Source of the DNA: Amycolatopsis sp. 195334CR
GTDB lineage: Bacteria > Actinomycetota > Actinomycetes > Mycobacteriales > Pseudonocardiaceae
NCBI RefSeq assembly: GCF_017309385.1
Contig: NZ_JAFJMJ010000001.1
Span: 4,154,001 to 4,218,000, forward strand
Length of the DNA stretch: 64,000 nucleotides
Direction of reading: 5' to 3'
Under the pieces are notes generated by a model, which saw only the letters and a program-made list of their open reading frames with translations, did no database searches and had not been told where the DNA came from. How positions within the stretch are numbered: position 1 is the stretch's first letter; each line of letters starts with the position of its first letter. Made by a program: the position numbers and the translations under genes. Shown piece by piece: positions 25,254 through 35,580 of this stretch.

Positions 25254-25805
25254 GTGCAGATCCGTGAGTTCGCCGAAGCCGACTGGCCGCAGGTCTGGCC
25301 GATCGTGCGGGAAGTCGTGCGAAAGGCGGACACGTACACCTACGAGCCGGACATGAGCGAGGGCGAAGCCCACGACTCGTGGATCGAGAGCCCGCCGGGG
25401 CAGACCGTCGTCTCGGTGGAGGACGGCCGGGTGCTCGGGACCGCGAAGGTGGGCCCCAACCGTGCGGGCCCGGGCGCGCACGTGGCCACGGCGAGCCTGA
25501 TGGTCGACGCCGAGGTGCGCGGCAAGGGCATCGGGACCGAACTCTGCCGGTACGTCCTCGCCTGGGCGAAGGAACGCGGTTTCGCCGGCATGCAGTTCAA
25601 CGCCGTCGCCGCGTCGAACACCTCCGCGGTGGAGATCTACCGGCGGCTCGGGTTCGAGATCGTCGGCACCGTGCCCGGCGCGTTCGAGCACCCGGAACAG
25701 GGGCGCGTCGGGCTGCACATCATGTACTGCGACTTCGGTGAGGTCACCGCCAGGCCGCACCCCAGTGCCGCACCGGCGGATCCCCCAGCAGCCCCGCCGC
25801 GGTGA
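25254..25805 (+). CDS. GNAT-family N-acetyltransferase
   Basis: A 183-residue protein of GNAT fold: strand-forming TVVSVEDGRVLGTAKVGPN, the acetyl-CoA pyrophosphate loop DAEVRGKGIGTELCRYVL (R/Q-x-x-G-x-G/A), and FNAVAASNTSAVEIYRRLGFEIVGT near the C-terminus. GTG 25254 follows AGGGGAACACC. The family acetylates amines on small molecules or proteins; substrate unknown. The last ~22 residues (TARPHPSAAPADPPAAPPR) are low complexity, and their DNA overlaps the 3' end of the converging gene by 62 bases. This suggests the original stop was lost and the frame reads on into antisense sequence. Confidence 0.85.
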   Translation: MQIREFAEADWPQVWPIVREVVRKADTYTYEPDMSEGEAHDSWIESPPGQTVVSVEDGRVLGTAKVGPNRAGPGAHVATASLMVDAEVRGKGIGTELCRYVLAWAKERGFAGMQFNAVAASNTSAVEIYRRLGFEIVGTVPGAFEHPEQGRVGLHIMYCDFGEVTARPHPSAAPADPPAAPPR

Positions 25806-26115
25806 GGATGCGGACGGCCTCCGGGCCGACCCTGGCCACCTGCGAACCGCTCGACCGGACCTGCGCCATCGTGTCGTAGCGCCGCGGGGCCGGGCCTTCG
25901 TGGTGGGCCCACCAGGCGACGGTGGCACAGGTGGCTTCCCGCAACGCACGGCGGACGATCGGGCCACCGGGGCGCGGCGGCGTGTAGGTCGCGGTCAGCA
26001 GCAGGCCGTCCACCAGTGCCGACGCCCGGCTCAGCGTGGGCTCGATGCCCTCGGGCGGCGTGGGCAGCGCGCGCGAGAGCGCGTAGTCCTCGGGGGTGGC
26101 GTGCGCGGTGGTCAT
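25744..26115 (-). CDS. Small protein resembling phage head-tail connector proteins
   Basis: A 123-residue protein: MTTAHATPEDYALSRALPTP, then ASALVDGLLLTATYTPPRPG, a central RRALREATCATVAWWAHHEG, and a C-terminal AVRILTAAGLLGD. The ALR-x-ATCA-x-V-x-WW block and the PEAVRIL-x-AAGLL ending resemble the small connector-type proteins of actinophages. No other phage gene (portal, capsid, tail, integrase) is near, so it is an orphan. ATG 26115 follows AAGGGGAC. Cellular function unknown; the similarity is recalled, not searched. Confidence 0.55.
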   Translation of the reverse strand: MTTAHATPEDYALSRALPTPPEGIEPTLSRASALVDGLLLTATYTPPRPGGPIVRRALREATCATVAWWAHHEGPAPRRYDTMAQVRSSGSQVARVGPEAVRILTAAGLLGDPPVRHWGAAWR

Positions 26116-26207
26116 CTGTCCCCTTCCCGACGTGTGCGTCGGAAGTGGGACGCGGCAACCACGAACGTGTGACGGCAGTGGATCTGTGGCGCCGCACACG
26201 CTTCGTT

Positions 26208-26915
26208 CTACCGGTAGACGGTGTCCAGCCAGGCTCGCAACGCTTTGCCGCTGCTGTCCGCGTTGGCGTCACGGGAGAACAGGTGCAGGCTCACGCCGAC
26301 CGGCCCGCCCCAGGTGTTGCGGCCGAACACGCGGTACAGCGCGTCTTCGGTGCGCAGCCCGAGGAACCACTCGTTGAGGTGGTCGACCACGGCCGTCCGC
26401 GGTTCACCGGCCAGCGCCACTTCCACCTTGTCCCCGGTCTCGCGCACGCCCAGCGCGTGCAGCAATCGGGTGAACCCGTCCGGCGCCATCGACGCCTCGG
26501 GCGCGTCGGCGGCGACGTAGGTGGCGGCGCGGCCGGGGAAGTGGCCGACGTACTGCCCGAGCGTGTGCAGGTAGAAGTCGGTGTGCTTGCTGGCGCCGTC
26601 GTATTCGCTGTCCCAGTCCGCGTCGGCGAGCATGCCGCTGTGCACGAAGCGCAGCACGGTACTGCCACCGCGCCCTTCGATGACCCATTCGAGGGCGTTG
26701 AACGAGCCGTCCGGTTGCTCGGCGCGCAGGGCGTACCGCTCCGGCGGCGACCAGTCGAGCACCCGGTGGTCGTCGAGCAGCCGGTAGCCCTCGGCGCTTT
26801 CGTCGGACTCGGTCGGGAACATCCAGCCCGGCGTGCCCGCGGTGATCGCCGCCCACACCTGCTCGGGCGTGGCCGGGAGGGTGACCTGGCGGTTGATCTC
26901 GAACTCGCGGGGCAT
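26208..26915 (-). CDS. SRPBCC-domain (AHSA1-like) protein
   Basis: A 235-residue protein opening with FEINRQVTLPATPEQVWAAI, the first strand and helix of the START/Bet v1-like fold, followed by WSPPERYALR, EWVIEGRGGSTVLRFVHSG and a long helix region (FYLHTLGQYVGHF). The ~80-residue C-terminal extension (GEPRTAVVDHLNEWFLGLRT...) is like a second ligand-binding half. Known: such proteins bind hydrophobic ligands and are often regulated stress or detoxification genes. ATG 26915 is used; the extension to 27035 is not conserved. It is divergent from the YCII protein gene with 109 bases between. Confidence 0.8.
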   Translation of the reverse strand: MPREFEINRQVTLPATPEQVWAAITAGTPGWMFPTESDESAEGYRLLDDHRVLDWSPPERYALRAEQPDGSFNALEWVIEGRGGSTVLRFVHSGMLADADWDSEYDGASKHTDFYLHTLGQYVGHFPGRAATYVAADAPEASMAPDGFTRLLHALGVRETGDKVEVALAGEPRTAVVDHLNEWFLGLRTEDALYRVFGRNTWGGPVGVSLHLFSRDANADSSGKALRAWLDTVYR

Positions 26916-27024
26916 CCGGCCACCGTCCCACCGAAAGAAAAACTTGTCAACACGCCCCGGTCGATCCCGGCCACCCCGGTTCGACGACTCGTCAGGAGCA
27001 ACGCCGAACACGGAGGTCGACACC

Positions 27025-27444
27025 ATGCGGTTCATGATCCTGATGAAGTCGGACGAGCGGACCGAGGCCGGGGAAGCCGCCGGTGAGGCCGAACTGGCCG
27101 CGATGTACAGCTACAACGAGCAGCTGGTGAAGGCGGGCGTGCTGCTCGGCGGCGAAGGCCTGCACTCGAGCGCGCGCGGTACCCGGGTCACCCTCACCGC
27201 CGACGAAACCGTGGTGGAGCACGGTCCCTTCCCACAGCCGCGTGAACTGGTCGCCGGTTTCTGGCTGATCCAGGTGAAGTCGCGGGAGGAGGCGATCGCC
27301 TGGGCGCGGCGGTGCCCGGCGCCCAGTGAAGGCCAGGCGGTGCTGGAGTTGCGGCAGGTGGTCGAGGCCGAGGACTTCGGCGAGGCGCTCACCCCGGAAC
27401 TGCGCGAGGCGAACGAGCGGCTGCGCGAAATGACCCTGTCCTGA
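27025..27444 (+). CDS. YCII/DGPF-family protein
   Basis: A 139-residue protein with the family pattern: MRFMILMKSDERTEAGE, YNEQLVKAGVLLGGEGLHSS, VTLTADETVVEHGPFPQPRE (the DGPF-like segment) and WLIQVKSREEAIAWARRCP. Known: YCII-fold proteins adopt a ferredoxin-like dimer with a conserved His/Asp pair. They are often genetically paired with ECF41-type sigma factors, which are absent here. ATG 27025 has GGAGGT eight bases upstream. Divergent from the SRPBCC gene, a common genomic pairing. Function unknown. Confidence 0.85.
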   Translation: MRFMILMKSDERTEAGEAAGEAELAAMYSYNEQLVKAGVLLGGEGLHSSARGTRVTLTADETVVEHGPFPQPRELVAGFWLIQVKSREEAIAWARRCPAPSEGQAVLELRQVVEAEDFGEALTPELREANERLREMTLS

Positions 27445-27455
27445 GTGGAAAAGTT

Positions 27456-27469
27456 CCGTAGCGATACGG
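27456..27469. promoter_or_regulatory. Palindrome shared with the subtilase operon promoter
   Basis: CCGTAGCGATACGG, centred about 82 bases before the trypsin-like protease start. The core CGTA-n-CG-n-TACG and the preceding GTTC match the site at 32429-32447, about 97 bases before the subtilase operon start. Confidence 0.5.
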
Positions 27470-27493
27470 ATTCCGTCCTCGGTTGTTCGGTCC

Positions 27494-27532
27494 CGGTGGT
27501 GATCGGAAGGTGAAACTTCCGGTCCACCACCG
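27494..27532 (+). promoter_or_regulatory. Leader hairpin of the trypsin-like protease mRNA
   Basis: Outer arms CGGTGGT/ACCACCG and inner arms CGGAAG/CTTCCG around GTGAAA form a two-part stem ending one base before the ribosome binding site (AAAGGAA, 27533-27539). Could influence translation or mRNA stability. Confidence 0.4.
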
Positions 27533-27544
27533 AAAGGAACCACC

Positions 27545-28960
27545 GTGGAATCCAGAAAACGCCGCGCCGGCTTGCTCGGGCTCGCGCTGGCGACCGTGGT
27601 CACCCCGCTGCTGGCGGCCTCCCCGGCCGCCGGCGAAGGGGCGGCGGCCGTCGCCCCCACCGACGAAGCTCGCATCCCGTCCGGCCCGCACACCGCGATC
27701 TACAACGGACAGGACAGCTCCGTCGCCGAATTCCCGTTCATCATCGCGGGTTTGCGCGAAGGCGGCACCCGGCCGGTCGGCCAGTCGTGCACCGGTGCGG
27801 TGGTCGCGCCGCGCAAGATCCTCACCGCCGCGCACTGCAAGGACGCGGCGGGCGAGAAGAGCTACCTGTACGGGCTCGACGACCTGGAAACCGGTGGGGG
27901 CACGCCGATCGAGGTGCTCACGTACGACAAGCACCCGAAGTACGTCAACTTCGACCAGGGTTACGACGTCGCGGTGGTCACCACCAAACAGGACATCCCG
28001 GTGCCGGGCGGGAAGTACGCCGCCTTCGCCACCTCGGCGGACACCGGGCTCAACGCGCCCGGCAAGACCGGCGTCGGTGTGGGGTACGGCAAGAAGGACC
28101 ACAACGACGATTCGCGTGACGTGACCGTGGACAAGGCGGAGTTCCCGATCCGGCAGCCCTCGGCGTGCGCCGGGGTGGGGGCCGGGTTCAAGGAAGCCAC
28201 CATGATCTGCGCCGGTTTCCCCGACGGCAACCCGACCATCCTGCCCGGGGACAGCGGCGGCCCGCTGATCGTGGACGGCAAGGTGGTCGGCGTGGCTTCC
28301 TGGAGCCGCAGCGACTTCCGCTGGTACGGCGTGTGGGGCCGGTTGAACAACGACATGGGCGACTGGGTGAAGCAGCAGGTCGGCGAGAACAACGCCGGGC
28401 TCGCGGTGAATCCCGGCAGTGTCTCGGTCGAGCCGGGCGGGCACGTTTCCGCGACGGTGACGAACAATTCGACGGCCGCCGTGGAACTGACCGCGACCGG
28501 CCTGCCCGCCGGGGCGAAGGCGGTGTTCCAGCCGGCCACGGTCGCGGCCGGGCAGTCGGGCAAGGTGACCATCGAAACCGCACCGTCCACTCCGGAAGGT
28601 TCTTACCAGGTGGGCATTTCCGGTGGCGGGCAGTCGGCGACGCTCGGGCTGACCGTGGGCACCCCGCCGGCCGATGATCTGAAGCTGACCGCGTCACCGT
28701 CGTCCGGCACCGGTGGCTTCGGCGCTCAGGTGAGCACCACGATCACCGCGGCGGGCGGCACCGGGAACATGACGCTGTCGGCCGCCGCGCCGCGGGGCGT
28801 GTTCGCCTTCTTCAACCCGGCGACCGTGCCCAATGGCGGCAGCTCCACGCTGACGCTGTTCGTGCTCGACGCCCCGGCGGGCACGTATCCGGTGACGGTC
28901 ACCGGGACCACCGCCGACGGCACCACGGGCAGCACCACCTACACGCTCACCGTGCGATAA
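27545..28960 (+). CDS. Secreted trypsin-like (S1) protease with two C-terminal Ig-like domains
   Basis: A 471-residue protein. Signal peptide RRAGLLGLALATVVTPLLAA; short propeptide; S1 catalytic domain with His97 (LTAAHC), Asp141 (YDVAVV) and Ser237 (PGDSGGPL). Two Ig-like beta domains follow: ~residues 283-375 (AVNPGSVSVEPGGHVSATV) and ~379-471 (TASPSSGTGGFGAQVSTT to STTYTLTVR). Known: extracellular endopeptidase; beta domains probably bind substrate or wall. The second beta domain is nearly the same as the last domain of the converging subtilase. The GTG start follows AAAGGAACCACC. It converges on the subtilase operon across one shared terminator and shares a promoter palindrome with it, suggesting joint regulation. 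Confidence 0.92.
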   Translation: MESRKRRAGLLGLALATVVTPLLAASPAAGEGAAAVAPTDEARIPSGPHTAIYNGQDSSVAEFPFIIAGLREGGTRPVGQSCTGAVVAPRKILTAAHCKDAAGEKSYLYGLDDLETGGGTPIEVLTYDKHPKYVNFDQGYDVAVVTTKQDIPVPGGKYAAFATSADTGLNAPGKTGVGVGYGKKDHNDDSRDVTVDKAEFPIRQPSACAGVGAGFKEATMICAGFPDGNPTILPGDSGGPLIVDGKVVGVASWSRSDFRWYGVWGRLNNDMGDWVKQQVGENNAGLAVNPGSVSVEPGGHVSATVTNNSTAAVELTATGLPAGAKAVFQPATVAAGQSGKVTIETAPSTPEGSYQVGISGGGQSATLGLTVGTPPADDLKLTASPSSGTGGFGAQVSTTITAAGGTGNMTLSAAAPRGVFAFFNPATVPNGGSSTLTLFVLDAPAGTYPVTVTGTTADGTTGSTTYTLTVR

Positions 28961-29298
28961 CGACAGTGGCTCTCCCCGTCCCGGGGAGAGCCACTGTCCT
29001 TTGTGGATACCGCTACCGGGTGGTCAGGGTGTAGACCGTGGAGCCGGTGGAGCCGTCCGCGCTCGTGGCGGTGACGGTGATCGGGTACGTACCCGCCGGG
29101 GCGTTGAGCACGAAGAAAGTCAGCGTGGAACTGCCGCCGCTCGCGATAGTGGCCGGGTTGAAGAAGGCGAACACGCCCTGCGGGGTCGCCGCCGAGAGCG
29201 TCAGGTTCCCGCTCCCGCCGGTGGCCTTGATGGTGGTGCTCACCTGGGTACCGAAGCCGCCGGTGCCCGAGGACGGCGACGCCGTCACGGTGAGGTCA
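28680..29298. repeat. Inverted repeat: homologous C-terminal domains of converging proteases
   Basis: The last ~93 codons of the S1 protease (28680-28957) and of the subtilase (29016-29298, opposite strand) encode nearly the same domain: both read TASPSSGTGGFG-x-QVSTTI, GVFAFFNPAT, GGSSTLT-x-FVL-x-APAGTYP and TTGST/GSTGST-x-YTLT. As DNA this is an inverted repeat of about 280 bp per arm around a 58-base centre containing the terminator. Confidence 0.8.
28962..28998. terminator. Bidirectional terminator between converging protease genes
   Basis: GACAGTGGCTCTCCCC, 5-base loop, then GGGGAGAGCCACTGTC: a perfect 16-bp stem, followed by CCTTTG on the plus strand. It lies 1 base after the S1 protease stop and 14 bases from the subtilase stop. 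Confidence 0.85.
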
Positions 29299-30811
29299 CC
29301 GGCCGGGGCGCCGACCACGAGCGTGACGTCGGCGGTCCGGCTCGCCGAAGCGGCCTTGCCGGTGACCGTGATCCGGTAGGTACCGTCCGGTGTGGACGAT
29401 CCGGTGGCGATGGTCAGCTTGGCGCCTTCCCCGGCGGTGACCGAGGTCGGTGCGAAGGTGGCCGTGGCACCGGAAGGCAGCCCGGTGGCCGAGAGCGCCA
29501 CCGACTCGGCGGTGCCCTTGACCAGCTGGGTGCCCACGTCCACCGAGGCGGAGCCGCCCGGCTCGTCGACGGTGACCGAACCCGGCGTCACCGACAGCGA
29601 GAAGTCGTTCGCGGGCTGCTGGCCACCGCCGATGAAACCGGTGTAGAGCAGGCGGTTCGGCGAACCGGAGCCCGCGTTCTTCACCACGCCCTCGGTGGCG
29701 TTCGAGTTCAGCGCCGAGTTGACCTGCGCCGGGGTCGCCGACTTGTTGGCCTGCAAGTACATCGCGGCCGCGCCGGCGCCGTGCGGGCTGGCCATCGAGG
29801 TGCCCGACATGCCGGTGCTGGCGGTGTCGTTGAGGTGGCTCGCCGAGGTGATGTTGCTGCCCGGCGCGAACAGGTCCACGCAGGTGCCGATGTTGGAGAA
29901 CGACGACCGGTTGTCGCTCGCGTCGGTCGAGGCCACGGTCAGCACCTCGGGGATCTTCGCCGGGCCACGGCTGCACGCGTTGCCGCCGTTGTCGTTGCCC
30001 GCCGCGACCACCGTGGCCACCCCGGCCTGGAGCATGCCCGCCATGGCCTCGTCACCGATGCCCGCGGTGTCGAAGGTCATGCTCATGTTGGCGACCGCGG
30101 GCTTGGCCGCGTTCTTCGCCACCCACTCGATGCCTTCGAGCGAATCGGAGTCCGGCGCCGAACCACCGCAGCCGAGCACCTTCACCCCGACCAGCTTGAC
30201 CTTCTTCGCCACGCCCCAGGTCTTGCCGCCGATGGTGCCGGAGACGTGCGTGCCGTGGCCGTGGCAGTCGTTCGCGTCCGGATCGGTGTCCACGAAGTCG
30301 TAACCGGACTTCGCGCGGCCCTCGAATTCGGTGTGGCTGTAGCGGATCCCGCTGTCGAGCACGTAGGCCGTGACGTCGGCGGCGGTGTTGTTGTAGGTGT
30401 AGTTCTTGTCCAGCGGCAGGTTGCGCTGGTCGATCCGGTCGATGCCGTAGGTGGCGTTGGGCTGCGTGCCGGCGGTGTCTGCCACGCGGGCGGTGCCGTC
30501 CTGGTAGACCGCCTTGACGGCCGGGTCGGCCGCCAGCCGCCTCGCCTGCGCCTCGCTCAGGCCGCGCAGGGCGAAGCCCCGCATCGAAACGCTGAACGTC
30601 GACTTGAGTTCACCGCCGTAGCGGCTGGTCAGCGTGGTCGCGGTGGAGTCCACAGTGGACGCCGCGACGGTGTCCCGCAGTGAGACCACGTACCCACCGG
30701 AGACCGGTTCGCTGGCCTGGACCACTGTCCCTTCCGGGGACGAAGCGGCCGCCGTTCCCGGCAGCACGGCCAAGAGCGCTGCCGAGCCGAGTATCCCGAG
30801 CAGTGTGCGCA

Positions 30812-30812
<1 letters not shown>
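29013..30812 (-). CDS. Secreted subtilase (S8) with Ig-like C-terminal domains
   Basis: A 599-residue protein. Signal peptide (LLGILGSAALLAVLPGTAAA), inhibitor_I9-type propeptide (~residues 35-110, YVVSLRDTVAAST to AVYQDG), S8 catalytic domain with Asp153 (YVLDSGIR), His186 (HGHGTHVSG), oxyanion Asn273 (VAAGNDNG) and Ser339 (SGTSMASPH). Two beta domains complete the chain; the last is homologous to that of the converging S1 protease. Known: extracellular proteinase K-like endopeptidase, self-processed. ATG 30812 overlaps the stop of the upstream subtilase as TGATG, so translation is coupled. An open extension to 30884 lies inside the upstream gene. Confidence 0.93.
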
Positions 30813-32341
<1,529 letters not shown>

Positions 32342-32384
32342 TCACCCACTCCAATCCGCTCGGCCACCCCGGTGGCGGTGGCAT

Positions 32385-32408
32385 TGATCAGCCTCAGGCG
32401 GCTGATCA
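32385..32408. promoter_or_regulatory. Inverted repeat upstream of the subtilase operon
   Basis: TGATCAGCC-TCAGGC-GGCTGATCA: 9-bp perfect arms with a 6-base spacer, 44-67 bases before the first subtilase start. Candidate operator or leader hairpin. Confidence 0.45.
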
Positions 32409-32428
32409 GCGCGAACAAGCGAGGCGGT

Positions 32429-32447
32429 GTTCCGTACCGGTACGTAT
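32429..32447. promoter_or_regulatory. Promoter palindrome shared with the S1 protease gene
   Basis: Contains the perfect 12-bp palindrome CGTACCGGTACG (32433-32444). The 19-base stretch matches 27453-27471 at 16 positions. Candidate common operator; the adjacent LAL regulator is a possible binder. Confidence 0.5.
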
Positions 32448-32644
32448 CTAATGCCCGTCCGGCCAGGTGGTCACCACCGGAGATACGCCATGGGTCTCGA
32501 CGGCCCAGCTTCCCGCTGGACGCACCGCGCCAAGGCCCGAGTACGGCTCCGGTACGAGGGCCTCGGCGCGGCACGCCCAGCGGAAACCTGGGACCGCCGA
32601 ATACCCACGGTGTATTTCCGGTGGTAACCACTAAGCTTCCTGAG

Positions 32645-32666
32645 ATCCGGACATAGCGGTCCGGAT
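32645..32666. promoter_or_regulatory. Inverted repeat before the LAL regulator
   Basis: ATCCGGAC-ATAGCG-GTCCGGAT, perfect 8-bp arms, ending 20 bases before the start at 32686. Also at 32621-32631 GTGGT-A-ACCAC. Together with the two sites above these account for the recognisable content of the 344-base gap 32342-32685. Confidence 0.45.
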
Positions 32667-32685
32667 GGTCCTCACTGGAGTGGTG

Positions 32686-35547
32686 ATGTCGCGGAACGCG
32701 GTGCCGGAATCCAGCTCGCCCGTGCTGGTCGGCCGGTCGGCCGAACTGCGCGCGCTGGCCGCCGCGGTGACGCGGCCGCCTGCCGTCGTGCTGCTCGAGG
32801 GTGAGGCGGGCATCGGCAAGACGCGCCTGCTCACCGAGTTGCTGCGGCTGCCCGAGGTGGCCGCGCGACGGCCGCTCGTCGGGTACTGCCAGCCGATGCG
32901 CGAGCCGTTCCCGTACGGCGTGGTGCTCGAAGCGCTGCGCGAGGCGGGGGCGCAGCTGGCCACCGCGGAGCTGAGCCCGGTCACCGGCGTGCTGCGGCCG
33001 TACCTGCCCGAACTGGCCGCCTTCCTGCCGGAACCACCGGAGGCCGCCGATTCGCGGTCCGAACGACATCGGATGTTCCGCGCGGTCCGCGAACTGCTGG
33101 AGGTGCTCGGGCCCGCGGTGCTGGTGGTCGAAGACCTCCACTGGTCCGACGACGGTTCACGCCAGCTGCTGCGCTTCCTCACCGCCGACCTGCCGCCCGG
33201 GCTGAGCCTCCTGCTGACCTACCGGCGCGAGGAACTGCCGGGCGGCATCACCCTCGGCCGCGCCTTCCGCCCGGCCCCCGGCACCGCGAGCGAGGTCGTC
33301 GAGCTGAACCCGTTCGACGCCGAGGGCGTGCGCCGCCTGACCACCGCGATCCTCGGCGAGAGCGAGGTTTCCCCGGACTTCGCCGCCCTGCTGCACGAGC
33401 GGACGGCCGGGATCCCGTTTGTCGTCGAGGAAACGCTGCGCACGCTGCGAGGCGCGGAGGGCGCCGTGTACTCCGACGGCGCCACCGCGAAACGCCTGCT
33501 GGACAACGCCGAAGTGCCCGCGCTGCTGCGCGAGGCGATGCTGGAACGGTTGTCCGGCCTGCCGATCCCCGCGCGGCGGCTGGCGCACGCCGCCGCCGTG
33601 CTCGGCATGCCCGCGCCCCGCGAGATGCTCGCCGAGGTCGCCGGGCTGCTGCCCGGCCGTGCCGACGAGGCGCTGACGCGGCTGCTCGACACCCAGGTGC
33701 TGCGGGAGAGCAACCACTGCCGCTACGGCTTCCGGCACACGCTCGCCCAGCAGGCCGTCTATCGCACGCTCGCCGGGCCGGACCGCCAGCTGCTGCACCA
33801 GCGCGCGGCCGAAGCGCTGGCCACGGCCGAGCCGCCCCCGCTCGTCCGGCTCGCCGAACACAGCCGCCGCGGTGGCGACCAGGCCGGCTGGCTGCGTCAC
33901 GGCGAGGCCGCCGCCGACCGGGCCGCCGAGGTCGGCGACCCGTCCACGGCCACCGGCCTGCTCACCGAACTGCTCACCGACGGCGTGCTGGCCGACGCCG
34001 ACGTGGACCGGCTGGCGGTCAAGCTCAGCCGGGTCGCCGTGCTCGGCGTGGCCCAGCAGCACCAGGTGATCGAGGTGCTGGAGGGCCTGCTCACCGACCA
34101 CCGGCTGGCCGAGGGCAGCCGCGGCCAGGTGCGGCTCAACCTCGGCCTGCTGCTGATCCGCCAGGAGGGCGGGCAGGAGTCCGGCCGCACCGAGATCGAG
34201 ACGGCCATCCACGAGCTGGGCGAACGCGATCCGCTGGCGCTGCGCGGGATGTCCGCGCTGGCCCAGCCGTTCATCGGCACCACCCCGGTGGCCGAGCACC
34301 TGCGCTGGATGTCCAAAGTGGACGGCCTGATCGCGGACGTGACCGATCCGGCGGTGCTGCTCACGCTGATCGCCAGCAACGGGCCGTCGCGGCTGCACAT
34401 CGGTGATCCCGGCGCCTGGGAACTGCTGGCCAGGCTGCCCTCGCACACCGAGGCCCGCGCCGAGCAGCAGCAACTGGCCAGGGCGCACTGCAACATCGGT
34501 GACGCGTGCGCGTGGACCGGGCACCTGCGCCGGGCGGAGAGCCAGTTGCGCACCGGGATCCGGCTGGCGCACGAGTGCGGGGCCTCGTACCTGGTCAGCA
34601 TCGCCAGCGCCACGCAGATGCACCTGAACTGGCTGACCGGCGACTGGGACTCGGTCAGCGACCGGGCGCGGCGGCTGGCCGAGGAGTACCGCGAGCTGCG
34701 GCCGGTCGCCGACGAGCTGTCGCTGGTGCTCGGCTCGCTGGCGGTGGCGAAGGGCGAGTGGGACCGCGCGGCCCGGTACTTCGGCGACTCCGGGATCGGG
34801 CGCGCGGAGAACGCGGTGACCCCGGTGGCGCTGGCCGCCTACGGTGGCATGATCCGGGCGCTGCTGGCCAAAGAGGACGTGGCCGGCGCCGCTTCGGCCG
34901 CCGACGACGGGTTGCGGTTGTTGCGGCGCAAGGGAGTCTGGTCGTGGGCGGGGGAGCTGGTGCCCCCGGCCACGATCGCCTACTGCGAAGCGGACCGGGT
35001 GGACGCGGCGGCCGCGTTGATCACCGAGTTCGCCGCCGCCATCGACGGCCTGGACACCCCGATGGCCGACGCGGCACTGGCCGAGGCCCGCGGGGTGGTC
35101 GAGGCGCGGCGGGGCGACGAGGCGCGGGCCGTCGAATTCCTCACCGAGGCGCGGTCCGGGTACGCCGCGCTGCCCGCGCCGTACTACGCGGCGCTGGTCG
35201 GGGTGCGGCTGCTGGAGCTGTCGCCCGCCCCCGACGGGGAACTGGCCGCGCTGGCCGAGGAGTTCACCGCGCTCGGCGCGACCAGGGACGCGGCGCGCTG
35301 CCGTCACCTGCTGCGCGCGAGCGGGGTGGTGGCACCGTCCCGGCGCGGCAGGCGGGGGTACGGGAACGAGCTTTCGCCGAGGGAACGGGACGTGGCGCGC
35401 TTGGTGGCGGGTGGCTCGACGAACCGCGAGATCGCCGAAGTGCTGTTCCTGTCCCGCCGGACGGTGGAACAGCACGTGGCGAACGTGCTGCGGAAACTGG
35501 ATCTCCACTCGCGGGCGGACCTGCGGAACTCGGAGTTCGTCGGCTGA
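32686..35547 (+). CDS. Large LuxR-type regulator with AAA ATPase domain (LAL family)
   Basis: A 953-residue protein. Walker A at residues ~39-46 (GEAGIGKT), Walker B-like VLVVEDLHWSDDGS, a long TPR-like helical middle (LARAHCNIGDACAWTGHLRRAES...), and a C-terminal LuxR HTH (LSPRERDVARLVAGGSTNRE, IAEVLFLSRRTVEQHVANVL). Known: LAL regulators are ATP-dependent activators, MalT-like, of metabolism and secondary metabolites. ATG 32686 is preferred over ATG 32665 because of TGGAGTGG just upstream. It is divergent from the two-subtilase operon with several palindromes between, and is the natural candidate to regulate the protease island. A strong terminator follows immediately. Confidence 0.92.
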   Translation: MSRNAVPESSSPVLVGRSAELRALAAAVTRPPAVVLLEGEAGIGKTRLLTELLRLPEVAARRPLVGYCQPMREPFPYGVVLEALREAGAQLATAELSPVTGVLRPYLPELAAFLPEPPEAADSRSERHRMFRAVRELLEVLGPAVLVVEDLHWSDDGSRQLLRFLTADLPPGLSLLLTYRREELPGGITLGRAFRPAPGTASEVVELNPFDAEGVRRLTTAILGESEVSPDFAALLHERTAGIPFVVEETLRTLRGAEGAVYSDGATAKRLLDNAEVPALLREAMLERLSGLPIPARRLAHAAAVLGMPAPREMLAEVAGLLPGRADEALTRLLDTQVLRESNHCRYGFRHTLAQQAVYRTLAGPDRQLLHQRAAEALATAEPPPLVRLAEHSRRGGDQAGWLRHGEAAADRAAEVGDPSTATGLLTELLTDGVLADADVDRLAVKLSRVAVLGVAQQHQVIEVLEGLLTDHRLAEGSRGQVRLNLGLLLIRQEGGQESGRTEIETAIHELGERDPLALRGMSALAQPFIGTTPVAEHLRWMSKVDGLIADVTDPAVLLTLIASNGPSRLHIGDPGAWELLARLPSHTEARAEQQQLARAHCNIGDACAWTGHLRRAESQLRTGIRLAHECGASYLVSIASATQMHLNWLTGDWDSVSDRARRLAEEYRELRPVADELSLVLGSLAVAKGEWDRAARYFGDSGIGRAENAVTPVALAAYGGMIRALLAKEDVAGAASAADDGLRLLRRKGVWSWAGELVPPATIAYCEADRVDAAAALITEFAAAIDGLDTPMADAALAEARGVVEARRGDEARAVEFLTEARSGYAALPAPYYAALVGVRLLELSPAPDGELAALAEEFTALGATRDAARCRHLLRASGVVAPSRRGRRGYGNELSPRERDVARLVAGGSTNREIAEVLFLSRRTVEQHVANVLRKLDLHSRADLRNSEFVG

Positions 35548-35550
35548 AAA

Positions 35551-35580
35551 GGGAAAGGCCGCCCGCGGGCGGCCTTTCCC
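35551..35580. terminator. Bidirectional terminator between LAL and lsr2
   Basis: GGGAAAGGCCGCCC-GC-GGGCGGCCTTTCCC: perfect 14-bp stem; begins 3 bases after the LAL stop and abuts the lsr2 stop (35581). Confidence 0.88.
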
